A stretch of DNA of 64,000 nt from Kutzneria kofuensis (GCF_014203355.1 NZ_JACHIR010000004.1:1-64000), one strand, 5' to 3'. Shown: positions 32,945 through 42,485, counted from the first letter of the stretch. Notes: generated by a model not told the origin, from the letters alone. Made by a program: numbers and translations.

Positions 32945-34309
32945 TCAGATCGTGGTGCAGGTCAGCGTGGGCGGCGGATTGGCCCCCGAGTAGCCGGCCT
33001 GGAACCCGAAGGACGTGTTGCCGCCGGGCGCTATCGCGCCGTTGTATCCCGCGTTCGTGACGGTCTCGCTTTGGCCGCTGCGGCTTTCCACGCCGTTCCA
33101 GACGCTGGCGATCTGCTGGTTGCCGCCCCAGGTCCAGGTCACCTTCCAGCCGGTGGTGGCCGTGGTCCCGGTGTTCGCCACCGTCACGTTGGCGGTGAAC
33201 CCGGTGCTCCACTGGTTGGTCACCGCGTAGGTCGCCGTGCACCCGCCCCCTCCCCCGCCGCCCGGGGACGTCGTGGCGGTTACTCCCGCGGACTGGGCCG
33301 AGACGTTGCCGGCCGCGTCGTAGGCGGCGACCGTGTACGTGTGCCGCGAAGCGGCGGACAACCCGGTGTCGGTGAACGTGGCCCCGGTGGGCGTGCCGAC
33401 CTGGACGCCGTCCCGGTACACCCGGTACCCGGCCACGCCCACGTTGTCCGTGGCCGGCGACCACGACAGGGAGACCGAGGAACTCGTCACGCCGGTGGCC
33501 GCGAGGTTCGCCGGCACGGACGGCGCGGTGGTGTCCCCGCTGCCGCCGGCTGTGGTCGTGACCGAGAAGCTGTTGGTGGCCAGGCCCTGCCCGCCCTGCC
33601 AGATCTCGAATCCGGCCTCGACGTCGATCAAGTAGTGCGAGGGGTTGATGGAGCCGCGGGCCACGGCGTCGTTGATCAGCGACTTGAGGTCGAGGTTCGT
33701 CACGGACGTGGCGCCCGGGTCCAACACGTACGAGATGATCTTCCACGAGGTCTGCTGGCCCGTCCACACGGCCCAGTTCATGCCGGCGGCGCCGGAGGTA
33801 CCGGTGCGGGAGCCGAACGGCTGCACCCCGCCGCGGCTGTTGAGCCAGATCATCACCTCGGTGCCGTCGGGCTGGCCGGTCGTGGTGGGCGCGGAGTTGA
33901 ACCAGATGTCATAGGCCACGTCGTAGGCGCCGGAAGCGGGCTGGACGGTGCTCCACGACGTGGTGGCGCTGCCCAGTTTGCTCACCTGGATCGGCATTCC
34001 GCTGTTGGCGGTGCACATACCCCAGTGACATCCCTTGTAGATGGACGGGTAGGTGGCCGGCGCGCCGCCGCTGAGGTTGAAGTTGGCGGTGCTCACCGAC
34101 CACGCGGTCCCGCCGGTGTAGGTGAGGCACTGCCGGTCGGTCGAGTTCCACTCGTTGGCCTGAATCAGGTAGTCCCCGGCCGGGATCGTGCCCGTTCCGG
34201 AGCAGGTGGTCGTGTCGGCGTGCGCCGCCGGGGCGATCGCGAAGGCCGCCCCGACGGCGGCCGCGAGCGCCACCGCGAACACGCGGAGCCGAGGGAATGC
34301 TCGGAACAT
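32945..34309 (-). CDS. Secreted GH12 endoglucanase/xyloglucanase with FN3 and CBM2
   Basis: 454 residues. The ATG at 34309 follows AAGGAG and begins a signal peptide (~1-31, APAAHAD). The GH12 beta-jelly roll (~32-250) contains GTEVMIWLNSRGGVQPFG with the nucleophile Glu and SHYLIDVEAGFEIWQGG with the acid/base Glu. A fibronectin type III domain (~265-345, SVSLSWSPATDNVGVAGYRVYRDG), a Gly-rich linker and a CBM2 cellulose-binding domain (~355-454, with VTNQWSTGFTANVTVANTG) follow. It cleaves beta-1,4-glucan or xyloglucan outside the cell. It is divergent from the CE1-GH11-GH3 genes, and the shared upstream region contains two GAAA-N-TTTC sites. Confidence 0.95.
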   Translation of the reverse strand: MFRAFPRLRVFAVALAAAVGAAFAIAPAAHADTTTCSGTGTIPAGDYLIQANEWNSTDRQCLTYTGGTAWSVSTANFNLSGGAPATYPSIYKGCHWGMCTANSGMPIQVSKLGSATTSWSTVQPASGAYDVAYDIWFNSAPTTTGQPDGTEVMIWLNSRGGVQPFGSRTGTSGAAGMNWAVWTGQQTSWKIISYVLDPGATSVTNLDLKSLINDAVARGSINPSHYLIDVEAGFEIWQGGQGLATNSFSVTTTAGGSGDTTAPSVPANLAATGVTSSSVSLSWSPATDNVGVAGYRVYRDGVQVGTPTGATFTDTGLSAASRHTYTVAAYDAAGNVSAQSAGVTATTSPGGGGGGGCTATYAVTNQWSTGFTANVTVANTGTTATTGWKVTWTWGGNQQIASVWNGVESRSGQSETVTNAGYNGAIAPGGNTSFGFQAGYSGANPPPTLTCTTI

Positions 34310-34988
34310 GGAACTGTCGCTCCTTCGGAAGTCCGCCGTGTTCCCACGGCGGAAAGGCTTGCGGCGAACCGCAGGAGGACTGCAGGAGGGTCTGGCAGCC
34401 GCCGACACTAGCCACGCCCCTGCGACGGCCCAAGGACGATCGCGACGAAGCCCATGTCGAGCCGGAGTCATGAAAGGAAAGTTTCACGGGGCGCTCGATT
34501 CCGACGAACGGCTCGCCCGTGGGCCGCCTACCTGGGCCGGCCCGTCGTCGGCGGCGATACCAATGAAACTTTCACCCTCGGCGCTGCCGCAAGCCGTGCC
34601 ACCCGCGGCGGCCGATCATCCACCCGCGGCCGGCTCCGGCGACGCCACGGCCCGAGTTCGGCCCGCATAGGACGGGTTCATCACCGCAGGAAGACCCCTA
34701 CGCAAGATGATCAATCATGTCCACCGCCCACCGCAGCGGCGGATAAGCCCACCTATATCGGACCGACCGGCGACACCGGATACGCGGAGCAGCTGTTTGC
34801 CACCAGGCAGATCCGCTGCTATCGATGGTGGTCGACCAGGCCAGGATCACGCCGAAACCGGAACTCATGAGTGCTGCTGATCCCAGCACATAGGTGTTAC
34901 TTCCCGAGCGGCTTCCACGGAACGGACAGAGCCGCCGGAACCGCCCGGGCGGGCGGCGTCAACCGACATCGGACGGCGGAGGGTGTGG
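34310..34988. promoter_or_regulatory. Divergent control region of the hemicellulase genes with two operator-like sites
   Basis: A 679-bp gene-free stretch. GAAAGTTTC at 34477-34485 and GAAACTTTC at 34565-34573 are odd palindromes with the same half-sites, 88 bp apart. The second extends to TGAAACTTTCA. They resemble the CGAAACTTTCG elements I recall from Streptomyces xylanase promoters. ATGATCAATCAT at 34707-34718 is a further inverted repeat. Around 34700-34900 the sequence is AT-richer, and a 63-codon minus-strand reading there has no recognisable family. GGAGGG at 34978-34983 is the ribosome site for the CE1 gene. Confidence 0.5.
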
Positions 34989-36251
34989 ATGTCCGGACAC
35001 AGAGCCGTTTTCGTTCCCGTTGCGCTACTGGCAGCCCTCATCGCCGTCCTGGGCGGCCTGGCGGTGAGCGGCCTCGGCATGACCGCGGCGGCCTCGGTCG
35101 GCGCCCACCTCGCGGGCACCGCCGGTTGTGGCAAGGCCCCCACCCTGGCCAGCGGCACACACACCATCCAAAGCAGCGGCCAAAACCGCAACTACATCCT
35201 CCGAATCCCCACCAACTACGACAACAACCACCCCTACCGACTCATCTTCGGCTTCCACTGGGTCGGCGGCACCGCCAACGACGTCGACTCCGGCGGCACC
35301 GACGGCTACAACTGGTCCTACTACGGACTCCGACGCCTCGCCGACAACGCCGGCAACACCACCATCTTCGTCGCCCCCCAAGGCAACAACAACGGCTGGG
35401 CCAACCCCGGCGGCCAAGACATCACCTTCGTCGACGACATGATCCGCCAACTCGAAGCCGGCCTGTGCATCGACACCACACAACTGTTCTCCACCGGCTT
35501 CAGCTACGGCGGCGCCATGACCTACGCCCTAGCCTGCGCCCGAGCAACCGTCTTCCGCGCCGTCGCCGTCTACTCCGGCGCCAACCTCAGCGGCTGCAAC
35601 GGCGGCACCCAACCCATCGCCTACATGGGACTCCACGGCCTCCGCGACAACGTCCTGCCCATCTCCAACGGACGAGCACTACGCGACACCTTCGTCCGCG
35701 CCAACGGCTGCACCCCGCAGAACCCGCCGGAGCCGGCGCAGGGCAGCCTCACCCACATCGTCACCACCTACTCCGGCTGCAAAGCCGGCTATCCCGTGGT
35801 CTGGGCCGCGTTCGACGGAGCCGGACACGACCCCGGCCCCATCGACGGCTGCACCTGCGACGGCTGGCACACCTGGACCTCCGGCGAAGTCTGGAAGTTC
35901 TTCACCCAGTTCGACTCCAGCACGCCTCCGCCGCCCACGTCGACCACCCCGCCGCCCAGCGGCGCGTGCACCGCCAGCTATCGGACGGTCAACTCGTGGC
36001 AGGGCGGCTTCCAGGGCGAAGTCACGGTGACGGCCGGCAGCGCGGCGGTCAACGGCTGGACCGTCCGATGGACGCTCGACGGCCAGACCATCACTCAGGT
36101 GTGGAACGGCACCCTGACCGCAACCGGTTCGTCCGTGTCGATCAGCAACGCCTCGTACAACGGTTCACTCCCGGCAGCCGGGTCGACCACCTTCGGCTTC
36201 CTCGCCAACGGCACGCCGCCGACCTCCGCGCCGAGCTGCACCAGCCCGTAG
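34989..36251 (+). CDS. Secreted CE1-type (feruloyl/acetylxylan) esterase with CBM2
   Basis: 420 residues from the ATG at 34989, 5 bp after GGAGGG. The signal/anchor segment is ~8-38. The alpha/beta-hydrolase domain (~45-300) has the nucleophile in FSTGFSYGGAMTY, GANLSGCNGG and the His region AAFDGAGHDPGP; many Cys residues suggest disulfides. A PPPPTSTTPPPS linker leads to a CBM2 domain (~320-420, SWQGGFQGEVTVTAGSAAVNGW). It would remove ferulate or acetate from xylan and so helps the GH11 xylanase encoded 39 bp downstream. Codon choice in ~35140-35700 (CAA, CGA, CTA, GGA) differs sharply from all neighbours. Confidence 0.9.
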   Translation: MSGHRAVFVPVALLAALIAVLGGLAVSGLGMTAAASVGAHLAGTAGCGKAPTLASGTHTIQSSGQNRNYILRIPTNYDNNHPYRLIFGFHWVGGTANDVDSGGTDGYNWSYYGLRRLADNAGNTTIFVAPQGNNNGWANPGGQDITFVDDMIRQLEAGLCIDTTQLFSTGFSYGGAMTYALACARATVFRAVAVYSGANLSGCNGGTQPIAYMGLHGLRDNVLPISNGRALRDTFVRANGCTPQNPPEPAQGSLTHIVTTYSGCKAGYPVVWAAFDGAGHDPGPIDGCTCDGWHTWTSGEVWKFFTQFDSSTPPPPTSTTPPPSGACTASYRTVNSWQGGFQGEVTVTAGSAAVNGWTVRWTLDGQTITQVWNGTLTATGSSVSISNASYNGSLPAAGSTTFGFLANGTPPTSAPSCTSP

Positions 36252-36290
36252 CGCGTCCCCGCCAAGCCTGACCGAGAAAGGAGCACCCAC

Positions 36291-37421
36291 GTGCACCCTG
36301 TCCATGCCGAACGCCGCAACGGACTCAGACGGCGCGGCAGGCTGCTCGTCGGCGCCGTCCGCACCGTCGCGGTGGCCGCGGCACTCACCCTGGTGGCGAT
36401 CATCATGCCCGGCACCGCCAACGCCGCCGGGACGATCTGTTCGAGCCAGACCGGCAACAGCAACGGCTACTACTACTCGTTCTGGACCGCGGGCGGCGGA
36501 TCGGCCTGTATGACCCTCGGCTCCGGCGGGAACTACAGCACGTCGTGGAGCAACGTCAACAACTTCGTCGCCGGCACCGGTTGGGCCAACGGCGCGCGCA
36601 TGACGGTGAACTACTCCGGTTCCTTCAACCCTTCCGGCAACGCCTACCTGTCGCTGTACGGCTGGACCTCCAACCCGCTGGTCGAGTACTACATCGTCGA
36701 CAACTGGGGCAGCTACCGGCCGACCGGCACGTACAAGGGCACGGTCACCAGCGACGGCGGCACGTACGACATCTACGAGACCACCCGCTACAACGCCCCG
36801 TCGGTCGAGGGGAACCGGACGTTCAACCAGTACTGGGCCGTCCGCCAGGCCCGGCGCACCGGTGGCAGCATCACCACCGGCAACTTCTTCGACGCCTGGG
36901 CCAGCCACGGCATGAACCTGGGCAGCTTCAACTACTACATGATCCTGGCCACCGAGGGCTACCAGAGCAGCGGCAACTCCAACATCGTCCTCGGCGGTTC
37001 CGGCGGGGGTGGCGGCGGAGGCGGCACCACGGGAGCCGTGCACGCGGTGGGCGCGGGCAAGTGCCTGGACGTGCCGAACGCCTCGACAACGCCGGGAACC
37101 CAGCTGCAGATCTACTCCTGCTGGGGCGGCGCCAACCAGACCTGGACCCGCACCTCCAGCGGCCAGCTGACGACCACCCTGAACGGCACCACCCTCTGTC
37201 TGGACGCCTACGACAACCAGACCAGCCCCGGCACCAAGGTGGAGACCTGGTCCTGCAACGGCGGCGCGAACCAGCAGTGGAACCTCAACTCCGACGGCAC
37301 CATCAGAGGAGTCCAATCCGGACTGTGCCTGGACGTGGTCGGCGGCTCCACGGCCGACGGCGCGCTGGTCGACCTGGCGGCCTGCAACGGCCAGAGCAGC
37401 CAGCGCTGGTCCCTCGGGTGA
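36291..37421 (+). CDS. Secreted GH11 endo-1,4-beta-xylanase with CBM13
   Basis: 376 residues from a GTG preceded by AAAGGAG. The signal peptide is ~1-46, long and with several Arg residues (NGLRRRGR), possibly Tat. The GH11 jelly roll (~47-235) has the nucleophile Glu in [16 protein letters not shown], the thumb region and the acid/base Glu in [14 protein letters not shown] run of glycines links to a ricin-type CBM13 (~250-376) with three QxW-like repeats (ANQTWTR, ANQQWNL, SQRWSLG). It cuts the xylan backbone at internal sites. It lies between the CE1 esterase and the GH3 gene, all on one strand and probably one operon. Confidence 0.96.
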   Translation: MHPVHAERRNGLRRRGRLLVGAVRTVAVAAALTLVAIIMPGTANAAGTICSSQTGNSNGYYYSFWTAGGGSACMTLGSGGNYSTSWSNVNNFVAGTGWANGARMTVNYSGSFNPSGNAYLSLYGWTSNPLVEYYIVDNWGSYRPTGTYKGTVTSDGGTYDIYETTRYNAPSVEGNRTFNQYWAVRQARRTGGSITTGNFFDAWASHGMNLGSFNYYMILATEGYQSSGNSNIVLGGSGGGGGGGGTTGAVHAVGAGKCLDVPNASTTPGTQLQIYSCWGGANQTWTRTSSGQLTTTLNGTTLCLDAYDNQTSPGTKVETWSCNGGANQQWNLNSDGTIRGVQSGLCLDVVGGSTADGALVDLAACNGQSSQRWSLG

Positions 37422-37470
37422 CCGCCGGCCAGTCCCGCAGCGCCACCGACCAACTGTGACGGAGTTCTTG

Positions 37471-40400
37471 ATGCCCTTGATCCACTCCCGCCGGCGGCGA
37501 GCGCGACTCGTCGCCGGCAGCCTGCTCGCCGCGGCCGCGCTCGTCCCGTCCACGTGGGCGGCCGCGTCGGCGCAGCCGACCGCGACCGCGGTGCCGATCT
37601 ACCGCGACACCCACCACAGCTTCGCGGAACGGGCCGCCGATCTGGTCTCCCGCATGACGCTCGCCGAGAAGGTGCTGCAGCTGCACACCAACAGCGCGCC
37701 GGCCATTCCCCGGCTCGGCGTGCAGCAGTACACGTACTGGAGCGAGGGCCAGCACGGGCTCAACACGCTCGGCGCGAACACCGATCACGGCACCGTCGGC
37801 GGCGGCGTGCACGCGACGAGCTTCCCGACCAACCTGGCCAGCACCATGTCGTGGGATCCGGACCTGATCTACCAGGAGACCACGGCGATCTCCGACGAGG
37901 CCCGCGGCATGCTGGACAAGTCGTTGTGGGGTGTCGCGCAGAACAACATCGGCCCGGACAAGAACGGCTACGGCTCCCTGACCTACTGGGCCCCGACGGT
38001 GAACATGGACCGGGATCCCAGGTGGGGCCGCACCGACGAGGGGTTCGGCGAGGACCCGTACCTGGTCGGCCGGATGGCCGGCGCGTTCGTGAACGGCTAC
38101 CAGGGCCAGACCCCGTCCGGCCGGCCGATGACGCCCTACCTCAAGGTCGCGGCCACGGCCAAGCACTACGCGCTCAACGACGTGGAGAACGACCGGCACG
38201 CGGACTCCTCGGACACCACGGACGCCAACCTCCGTGACTACTACACCGCGCAGTTCCGGGACCTGATCCAGAACGCCCACGTGTCCGGCCTGATGACCTC
38301 GTACAACGCGATCAACGGCACGCCGGCGCCGGCCGACACGTACACCGCGAACGAACTGGCCCAGCGGACCTACGGCTTCGACGGATACACCACGTCCGAC
38401 TGCGGCGCGGTCGGCGACGTCTACGCGCCGGGCAGCCACAACTGGGCGCCGCCGGGCTGGACCACGGCCACCGCCAACGGCGCGACACAGTGGACGAACA
38501 CCGGTACCGGACAACAGGTTTCCGGCGCCGCCGGCGGCCAGGCGTACGCGCTGCGCGCGGGCACCCAGCTCAACTGCACGGGTGCGGAGGACACCCTGGC
38601 CAACATCCAGGAAGCCATCAAGGCCGGGGTGCTGTCCGAGGGCGTCATCGACGACGCCCTGGTGCACCTGTTCACCATGCGCATGCAGACCGGCGAGTTC
38701 GACCCGCCGGACCAGGTGGCCTACACGAAGATCACCAAGGACCAGATCCAGAGCCCCGCGCACCAGGCGCTGGCCGAGAAGGTCGCGGCGAACTCGTTGG
38801 CACTGCTGAAGAACGACCCCGTGCCCGACACCAAGGCGCCGCTGCTGCCGGCCGATCCGGCCAAGCTCGACAACGTGGTGGTCGTCGGCGACCTGGCCGG
38901 CACGGTCACCCTCGGCGACTACTCCGGCGAACCGGCCGTCCAGGTGAGCGCGGTGCAGGGCATCACCGCCGGGGTGAAGGCGGCCAACCCGAAGGCGACG
39001 ATCACGTTCGACGCCTGCGGCACGTCCACCGGCGCGACCACGACGGCGAGTTGCTCGGCGGCCACCCTGGCCGCGATCAAGACCGCCGACCTGGTCGTGG
39101 TGTTCGTCGGCACCGACACGAGCGTGGCCACCGAGGGCAAGGACCGCGGCACCATCGCCATGCCGGGCAACTACAACTCGCTGATCGACCAGGTCCACGC
39201 GGTCGGCAACCCGCGGACGGCGCTGGCCATCCAGGCCGGCGGCCCGGTCGCCATCGACGACGTCAAGGGCGACTTCCCGGCCATCGTGTTCAGCGCATAC
39301 AACGGGGAGAGCCAGGGCACCGCGCTGGCCGACGTGCTGTTCGGCAAGCAGAACCCCAGCGCGCGGCTGGACTTCACCTGGTACGCCGACGACTCGCAGC
39401 TGCCGGGGGTGAAGAACTACGGCCTCACCCCGTCGCAGACCGGCGGCCTCGGGCGCACCTACCAGTACTTCACCGGCACACCGACGTATCCGTTCGGCTA
39501 CGGCCTGTCCTACACCAGCTTCGCCTACTCGCACGTGCGCGCCGACCGCAAGTCCGTCAACGCGGACGGGCAGGTGACCGTGCACCTGGACGTGACCAAC
39601 ACGGGCCACACGGCCGGCGCCACCGTCGCCCAGCTGTACGTGTCCACGCCGTTCACCGTGCCCGGCGTGGAACTGCCGCGCGAACGGCTGGCCGGGTTCC
39701 GGAAGACGACCGTGTTGGCCCCCGGACAGACCCAGCACCTGTCCATCCCGGTGCGGATCAGCGATCTGGCGTTCTGGGACGAGGGCCAGCACCGCGACGT
39801 GGTGTACAACGGCCCCTACCGGTTCGGTGTGGGCACCGACGCCGATCACATCGTCGGCGACAGCACGGTGAAAGTCACCGGCTCCATCACCCCGAAGACG
39901 CGGTATGTCACCGTGCAGCCCGATCAGGTGGTGTTCGCGCCGGGCCAGAGCATCGACCTGACCGCCCGGAACCCGTGGATCGCCGACGACACCGCGCAAG
40001 CCGCCCAGCACGTCCGGGCCGACCGCGTCGTGGAGGCGGTGAACAACGACGAGACGTTCGTCGACCTGGCCCACACCCGGGTCAGCTACCGCAGCAGCGA
40101 TCCTCGGGTGGCCGAGGTGAGCCGAACCGGCAAGGTGACCCTCGTGGCGCCTGGCGTCGCGACCATCAGCGTCACGGTCAACGGGGTCACCGGCTCGACG
40201 CCGGTCGTGGTCAAGCAGCCGTTCACGCTCAGCGCGCCGGCCCAGGTGCAACCGGGCGCCACGTTCACCGCCACCACCACGCTGCCCAACCCGGCGGGCG
40301 CTCGGCCACTGCGCGACGTGGCCCTGACGCTCAACGCGCCCGCAGACTGGACCGTCAAGGCCACCTCGCCGTCCACCTTCGCCACCGTGGCCGCCGGGCA

Positions 40401-41127
40401 GACGGTCAGCACCACCTGGCAGGTGACCGTGCCGGCCTCGGCGCAACCCAGCAAGTTCGCCGTGTCGGCGCAGGCGACGTTCACCTCCGCCAACGGGCCG
40501 GGCAGCTCGGCGGATGCGACCACCGTGCTGCTGCCCCATGCGCCGTACCCGTCGTTGGCGGCGGCGTACAACAACGTCGGCATCAGCGACGACGCCAGTC
40601 CGGGCTCGGGCGATTTCGACGGCGGCAACGCCAGCTTCTCGGCCCAGGCCCTGGCCAACGCCACGCCCAGCCTCACCCCGGGGGCGACGTTCACCCATGA
40701 CGGCTTGACGTTCACCTGGCCGGACGCCCAACCCGGCACCCAGGACAACGTCGTCGCCGGCGGGGTGGCCGGCGGGCAGACCATCGCGATCTCCGGCTCC
40801 GGCCACACGCTCGGCCTGATCGGCGCCGGTGACTACGGCAGCCCGACCGGGACCGCGACGGTGACCTACACCGACGGCACCACCGAGTCCCACACCGTCA
40901 GCTTCGCGGACTGGTGGGCCAACGCGGCGACCGGTGGCGACATCGTCGTCACGGTGCCGTACCTCAACAACGGCAGCGGGCGGACGAACCAGCAGGTGAG
41001 CCTGTACTACGCCCCGATACCGCTGCAGGCCGGCAAGACCGTGCGGTACGTGACCCTGCCGGACATCAGCGACGGCGCGGTCAGCGGCACGGCGGCGATG
41101 CACATCTTCAGCATCGCCATCGGCTGA
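37471..41127 (+). CDS. Large secreted GH3 beta-xylosidase/glucosidase with C-terminal Ig-like domains
   Basis: 1218 residues from the ATG at 37471 (GACGGAG 6 bp upstream). The signal peptide is ~1-33. The GH3 N-terminal barrel has TYWSEGQHGLN, APTVNMDRDPRWGR, KHYALNDVEN and the nucleophile Asp in GYTTSDCGAVGDVY. The GH3 C-terminal domain (FVGTDTSVATEGKDRGTIAMPG) and an Fn3-like domain follow. A Big_2-like segment (SSDPRVAEVSRTGKVTLVAPG), an NPCBM/NEW3-like Ig domain and a final ~190-residue beta domain complete it. Plain GH3 enzymes are ~750-850 residues, so ~350 residues are accessory. The DRDPRWGR type suits xylosidases that finish the work of the GH11 enzyme. Confidence 0.92.
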   Translation: MPLIHSRRRRARLVAGSLLAAAALVPSTWAAASAQPTATAVPIYRDTHHSFAERAADLVSRMTLAEKVLQLHTNSAPAIPRLGVQQYTYWSEGQHGLNTLGANTDHGTVGGGVHATSFPTNLASTMSWDPDLIYQETTAISDEARGMLDKSLWGVAQNNIGPDKNGYGSLTYWAPTVNMDRDPRWGRTDEGFGEDPYLVGRMAGAFVNGYQGQTPSGRPMTPYLKVAATAKHYALNDVENDRHADSSDTTDANLRDYYTAQFRDLIQNAHVSGLMTSYNAINGTPAPADTYTANELAQRTYGFDGYTTSDCGAVGDVYAPGSHNWAPPGWTTATANGATQWTNTGTGQQVSGAAGGQAYALRAGTQLNCTGAEDTLANIQEAIKAGVLSEGVIDDALVHLFTMRMQTGEFDPPDQVAYTKITKDQIQSPAHQALAEKVAANSLALLKNDPVPDTKAPLLPADPAKLDNVVVVGDLAGTVTLGDYSGEPAVQVSAVQGITAGVKAANPKATITFDACGTSTGATTTASCSAATLAAIKTADLVVVFVGTDTSVATEGKDRGTIAMPGNYNSLIDQVHAVGNPRTALAIQAGGPVAIDDVKGDFPAIVFSAYNGESQGTALADVLFGKQNPSARLDFTWYADDSQLPGVKNYGLTPSQTGGLGRTYQYFTGTPTYPFGYGLSYTSFAYSHVRADRKSVNADGQVTVHLDVTNTGHTAGATVAQLYVSTPFTVPGVELPRERLAGFRKTTVLAPGQTQHLSIPVRISDLAFWDEGQHRDVVYNGPYRFGVGTDADHIVGDSTVKVTGSITPKTRYVTVQPDQVVFAPGQSIDLTARNPWIADDTAQAAQHVRADRVVEAVNNDETFVDLAHTRVSYRSSDPRVAEVSRTGKVTLVAPGVATISVTVNGVTGSTPVVVKQPFTLSAPAQVQPGATFTATTTLPNPAGARPLRDVALTLNAPADWTVKATSPSTFATVAAGQTVSTTWQVTVPASAQPSKFAVSAQATFTSANGPGSSADATTVLLPHAPYPSLAAAYNNVGISDDASPGSGDFDGGNASFSAQALANATPSLTPGATFTHDGLTFTWPDAQPGTQDNVVAGGVAGGQTIAISGSGHTLGLIGAGDYGSPTGTATVTYTDGTTESHTVSFADWWANAATGGDIVVTVPYLNNGSGRTNQQVSLYYAPIPLQAGKTVRYVTLPDISDGAVSGTAAMHIFSIAIG

Positions 41128-41132
41128 CCGGT

Positions 41133-41171
41133 CCGGGTGTCCCGTCGGCACGACGTCGGCGGGACACCCGG
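41133..41171 (+). terminator. Hairpin after the GH3 gene
   Basis: CCGGGTGTCCCG (41133-41144) and CGGGACACCCGG (41160-41171) form a perfect 12-bp stem 5 bp after the GH3 stop. The convergent sigma-factor gene ends at 41176, so it can serve both strands. Confidence 0.75.
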
Positions 41172-41175
41172 CCGC

Positions 41176-42048
41176 TCACGCCGGGCTCGGCAGGTCCATC
41201 GACCCGAGCCGGACCGGATCGGTCAGGATCGCGATGCCGGCTACGCGGCCGTCCACGACGGTGAACGAGACGACCGAGAGCGGGGAACCGTCCTCCCGCC
41301 AGGAGACGATCCCGGGACGACCGTCGACCAGCACCGCTCGCCCTCGCGCGGCAGCGCCGGCAGCCAGTTGCGCCCCGGCGGCCACCTTGGTCGCACCGAG
41401 CGTGACGACCACGCCGTCGGCCGTGTCGACGGTCAGCCGCACCTCGGGGTCCAGCACCCGCAGCAGGCCCTCGAAGTCGCCACCGCGAGCCGCCGCGAGG
41501 AACGCCTGGACCACCTCGCGCTCCTCGCGTAGGGCCGCCGGTCGCCTGGTCTCCCGGACCTTCCTGCGGGCCCGGCTGGCGAGCATCTTGGTCGCGGCGG
41601 TGGACTTGCCGAGGATCTGGCCGATCTCGTCGAAGGGCACCGCGAACAGGTCGTGCAGCACGAACGCCAGCCGCTCGCTCGGCCCGAGCGAGTCGAGGAC
41701 GACCAGGAGCGCCAGCCCGACCGAGTCGGCGAGCGCCGCCTCGTCCTCCGGCGCCGGGTCGTCGACCGTCACGACGAACTCGGGCAGCCCGTCGCCGACG
41801 GAGGCCTCGGGGCGGGTCTGCCGCGACCACAGGACGTCCAGGCTGAGCCGGCCGACCACCGTGGTCAGCCAGCCGGCCAGGTTCTCGATGGTCGCCGTGT
41901 CCTGCCGGGACAGCCGCAACCACGCCTCCTGCACCACGTCCTCGGCATCGGCGTGCGATCCGAGCACGCGGTAGGCGACGGCACGCAGCCGGTCGCGGTG
42001 GGCCTCGAACGCCTCAGCCACCAGGTCCGACCGGCCGGTGTCGGTCAT
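41176..42048 (-). CDS. ECF41-type RNA polymerase sigma factor with SnoaL-like C-terminal domain
   Basis: 290 residues from the ATG at 42048 (GAGGAGG upstream). Sigma region 2 has YRVLGSHADAEDVVQEAWLRL, and region 4 has LGPSERLAFVLHDLFAVPFDEIGQILG. A linker with DGLPEF takes the place of the WLPEP motif of ECF41 factors. The ~100-residue SnoaL_2-like tail has DFEGLLRVLDPEV and GIAILTDPVRLG. In ECF41 factors the tail replaces an anti-sigma factor and tunes activity. The VOC gene lies 28 bp upstream and may be its target. I saw no clear TGTCACA-type ECF41 promoter. Confidence 0.9.
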   Translation of the reverse strand: MTDTGRSDLVAEAFEAHRDRLRAVAYRVLGSHADAEDVVQEAWLRLSRQDTATIENLAGWLTTVVGRLSLDVLWSRQTRPEASVGDGLPEFVVTVDDPAPEDEAALADSVGLALLVVLDSLGPSERLAFVLHDLFAVPFDEIGQILGKSTAATKMLASRARRKVRETRRPAALREEREVVQAFLAAARGGDFEGLLRVLDPEVRLTVDTADGVVVTLGATKVAAGAQLAAGAAARGRAVLVDGRPGIVSWREDGSPLSVVSFTVVDGRVAGIAILTDPVRLGSMDLPSPA

Positions 42049-42076
42049 CGTGTCACCCTCCTCGCACACTGCCCGG

Positions 42077-42469
42077 TCACCGGCGGCGCTGCTGGCGCAG
42101 CGAGATGCGGTTGCCGTCCGGGTCCAGCGCCTCGATGCGCACGCCGAACGGATAGTCCTCCGGTTCGGGCTGGACGAAGGTCACGCCTCGTTCGCGCAGC
42201 ACCTCGAAGTCCCTCCGCAGGTCGTCCGACTCGAGGATGAGCGGACCGGGCGTGGCCCCCGGGCGCGCCTCGACCGGCTGGCCCGCGCCGGGTGCGTGCG
42301 ACCACAGGATGATCTCGACGGGACTGCCGCCGGCGCGGACGGTCAGGAAGCGCCCGTCGGGCCCCGAATAGTCGATGCGCTTCTCCAGGCCGAGCCCTTC
42401 CGTGTAGAACTTCAGCGCGCGGTCCTGATCGGTGACATACACGGTCACAAACATGATGTTCGTCAGCAT
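42077..42469 (-). CDS. VOC/glyoxalase-fold protein
   Basis: 130 residues with two beta-alpha-beta-beta-beta units of the vicinal oxygen chelate fold. The opening VTVYVTDQDRALKFYTEGLGL and the closing FGVRIEALDPDGNRISLRQ are typical of small glyoxalase/bleomycin-resistance family proteins. Metal ligands are not obvious enough to assign enzyme activity. It is immediately upstream of the ECF41 sigma gene, on the same strand, and probably shares its transcript. Confidence 0.85.
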   Translation of the reverse strand: MLTNIMFVTVYVTDQDRALKFYTEGLGLEKRIDYSGPDGRFLTVRAGGSPVEIILWSHAPGAGQPVEARPGATPGPLILESDDLRRDFEVLRERGVTFVQPEPEDYPFGVRIEALDPDGNRISLRQQRRR

Positions 42470-42485
42470 GCCCGTATGACGCGAG

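Noticed and set aside
34698-34889. 63-codon minus-strand frame in the hemicellulase control region
   Set aside because: No family, no ribosome site and atypical composition; treated as non-coding.
37303-41151. Long minus-strand reading frame opposite the GH3 gene
   Set aside because: Antisense shadow with biased composition; the plus strand carries all GH3 catalytic motifs and a signal peptide.
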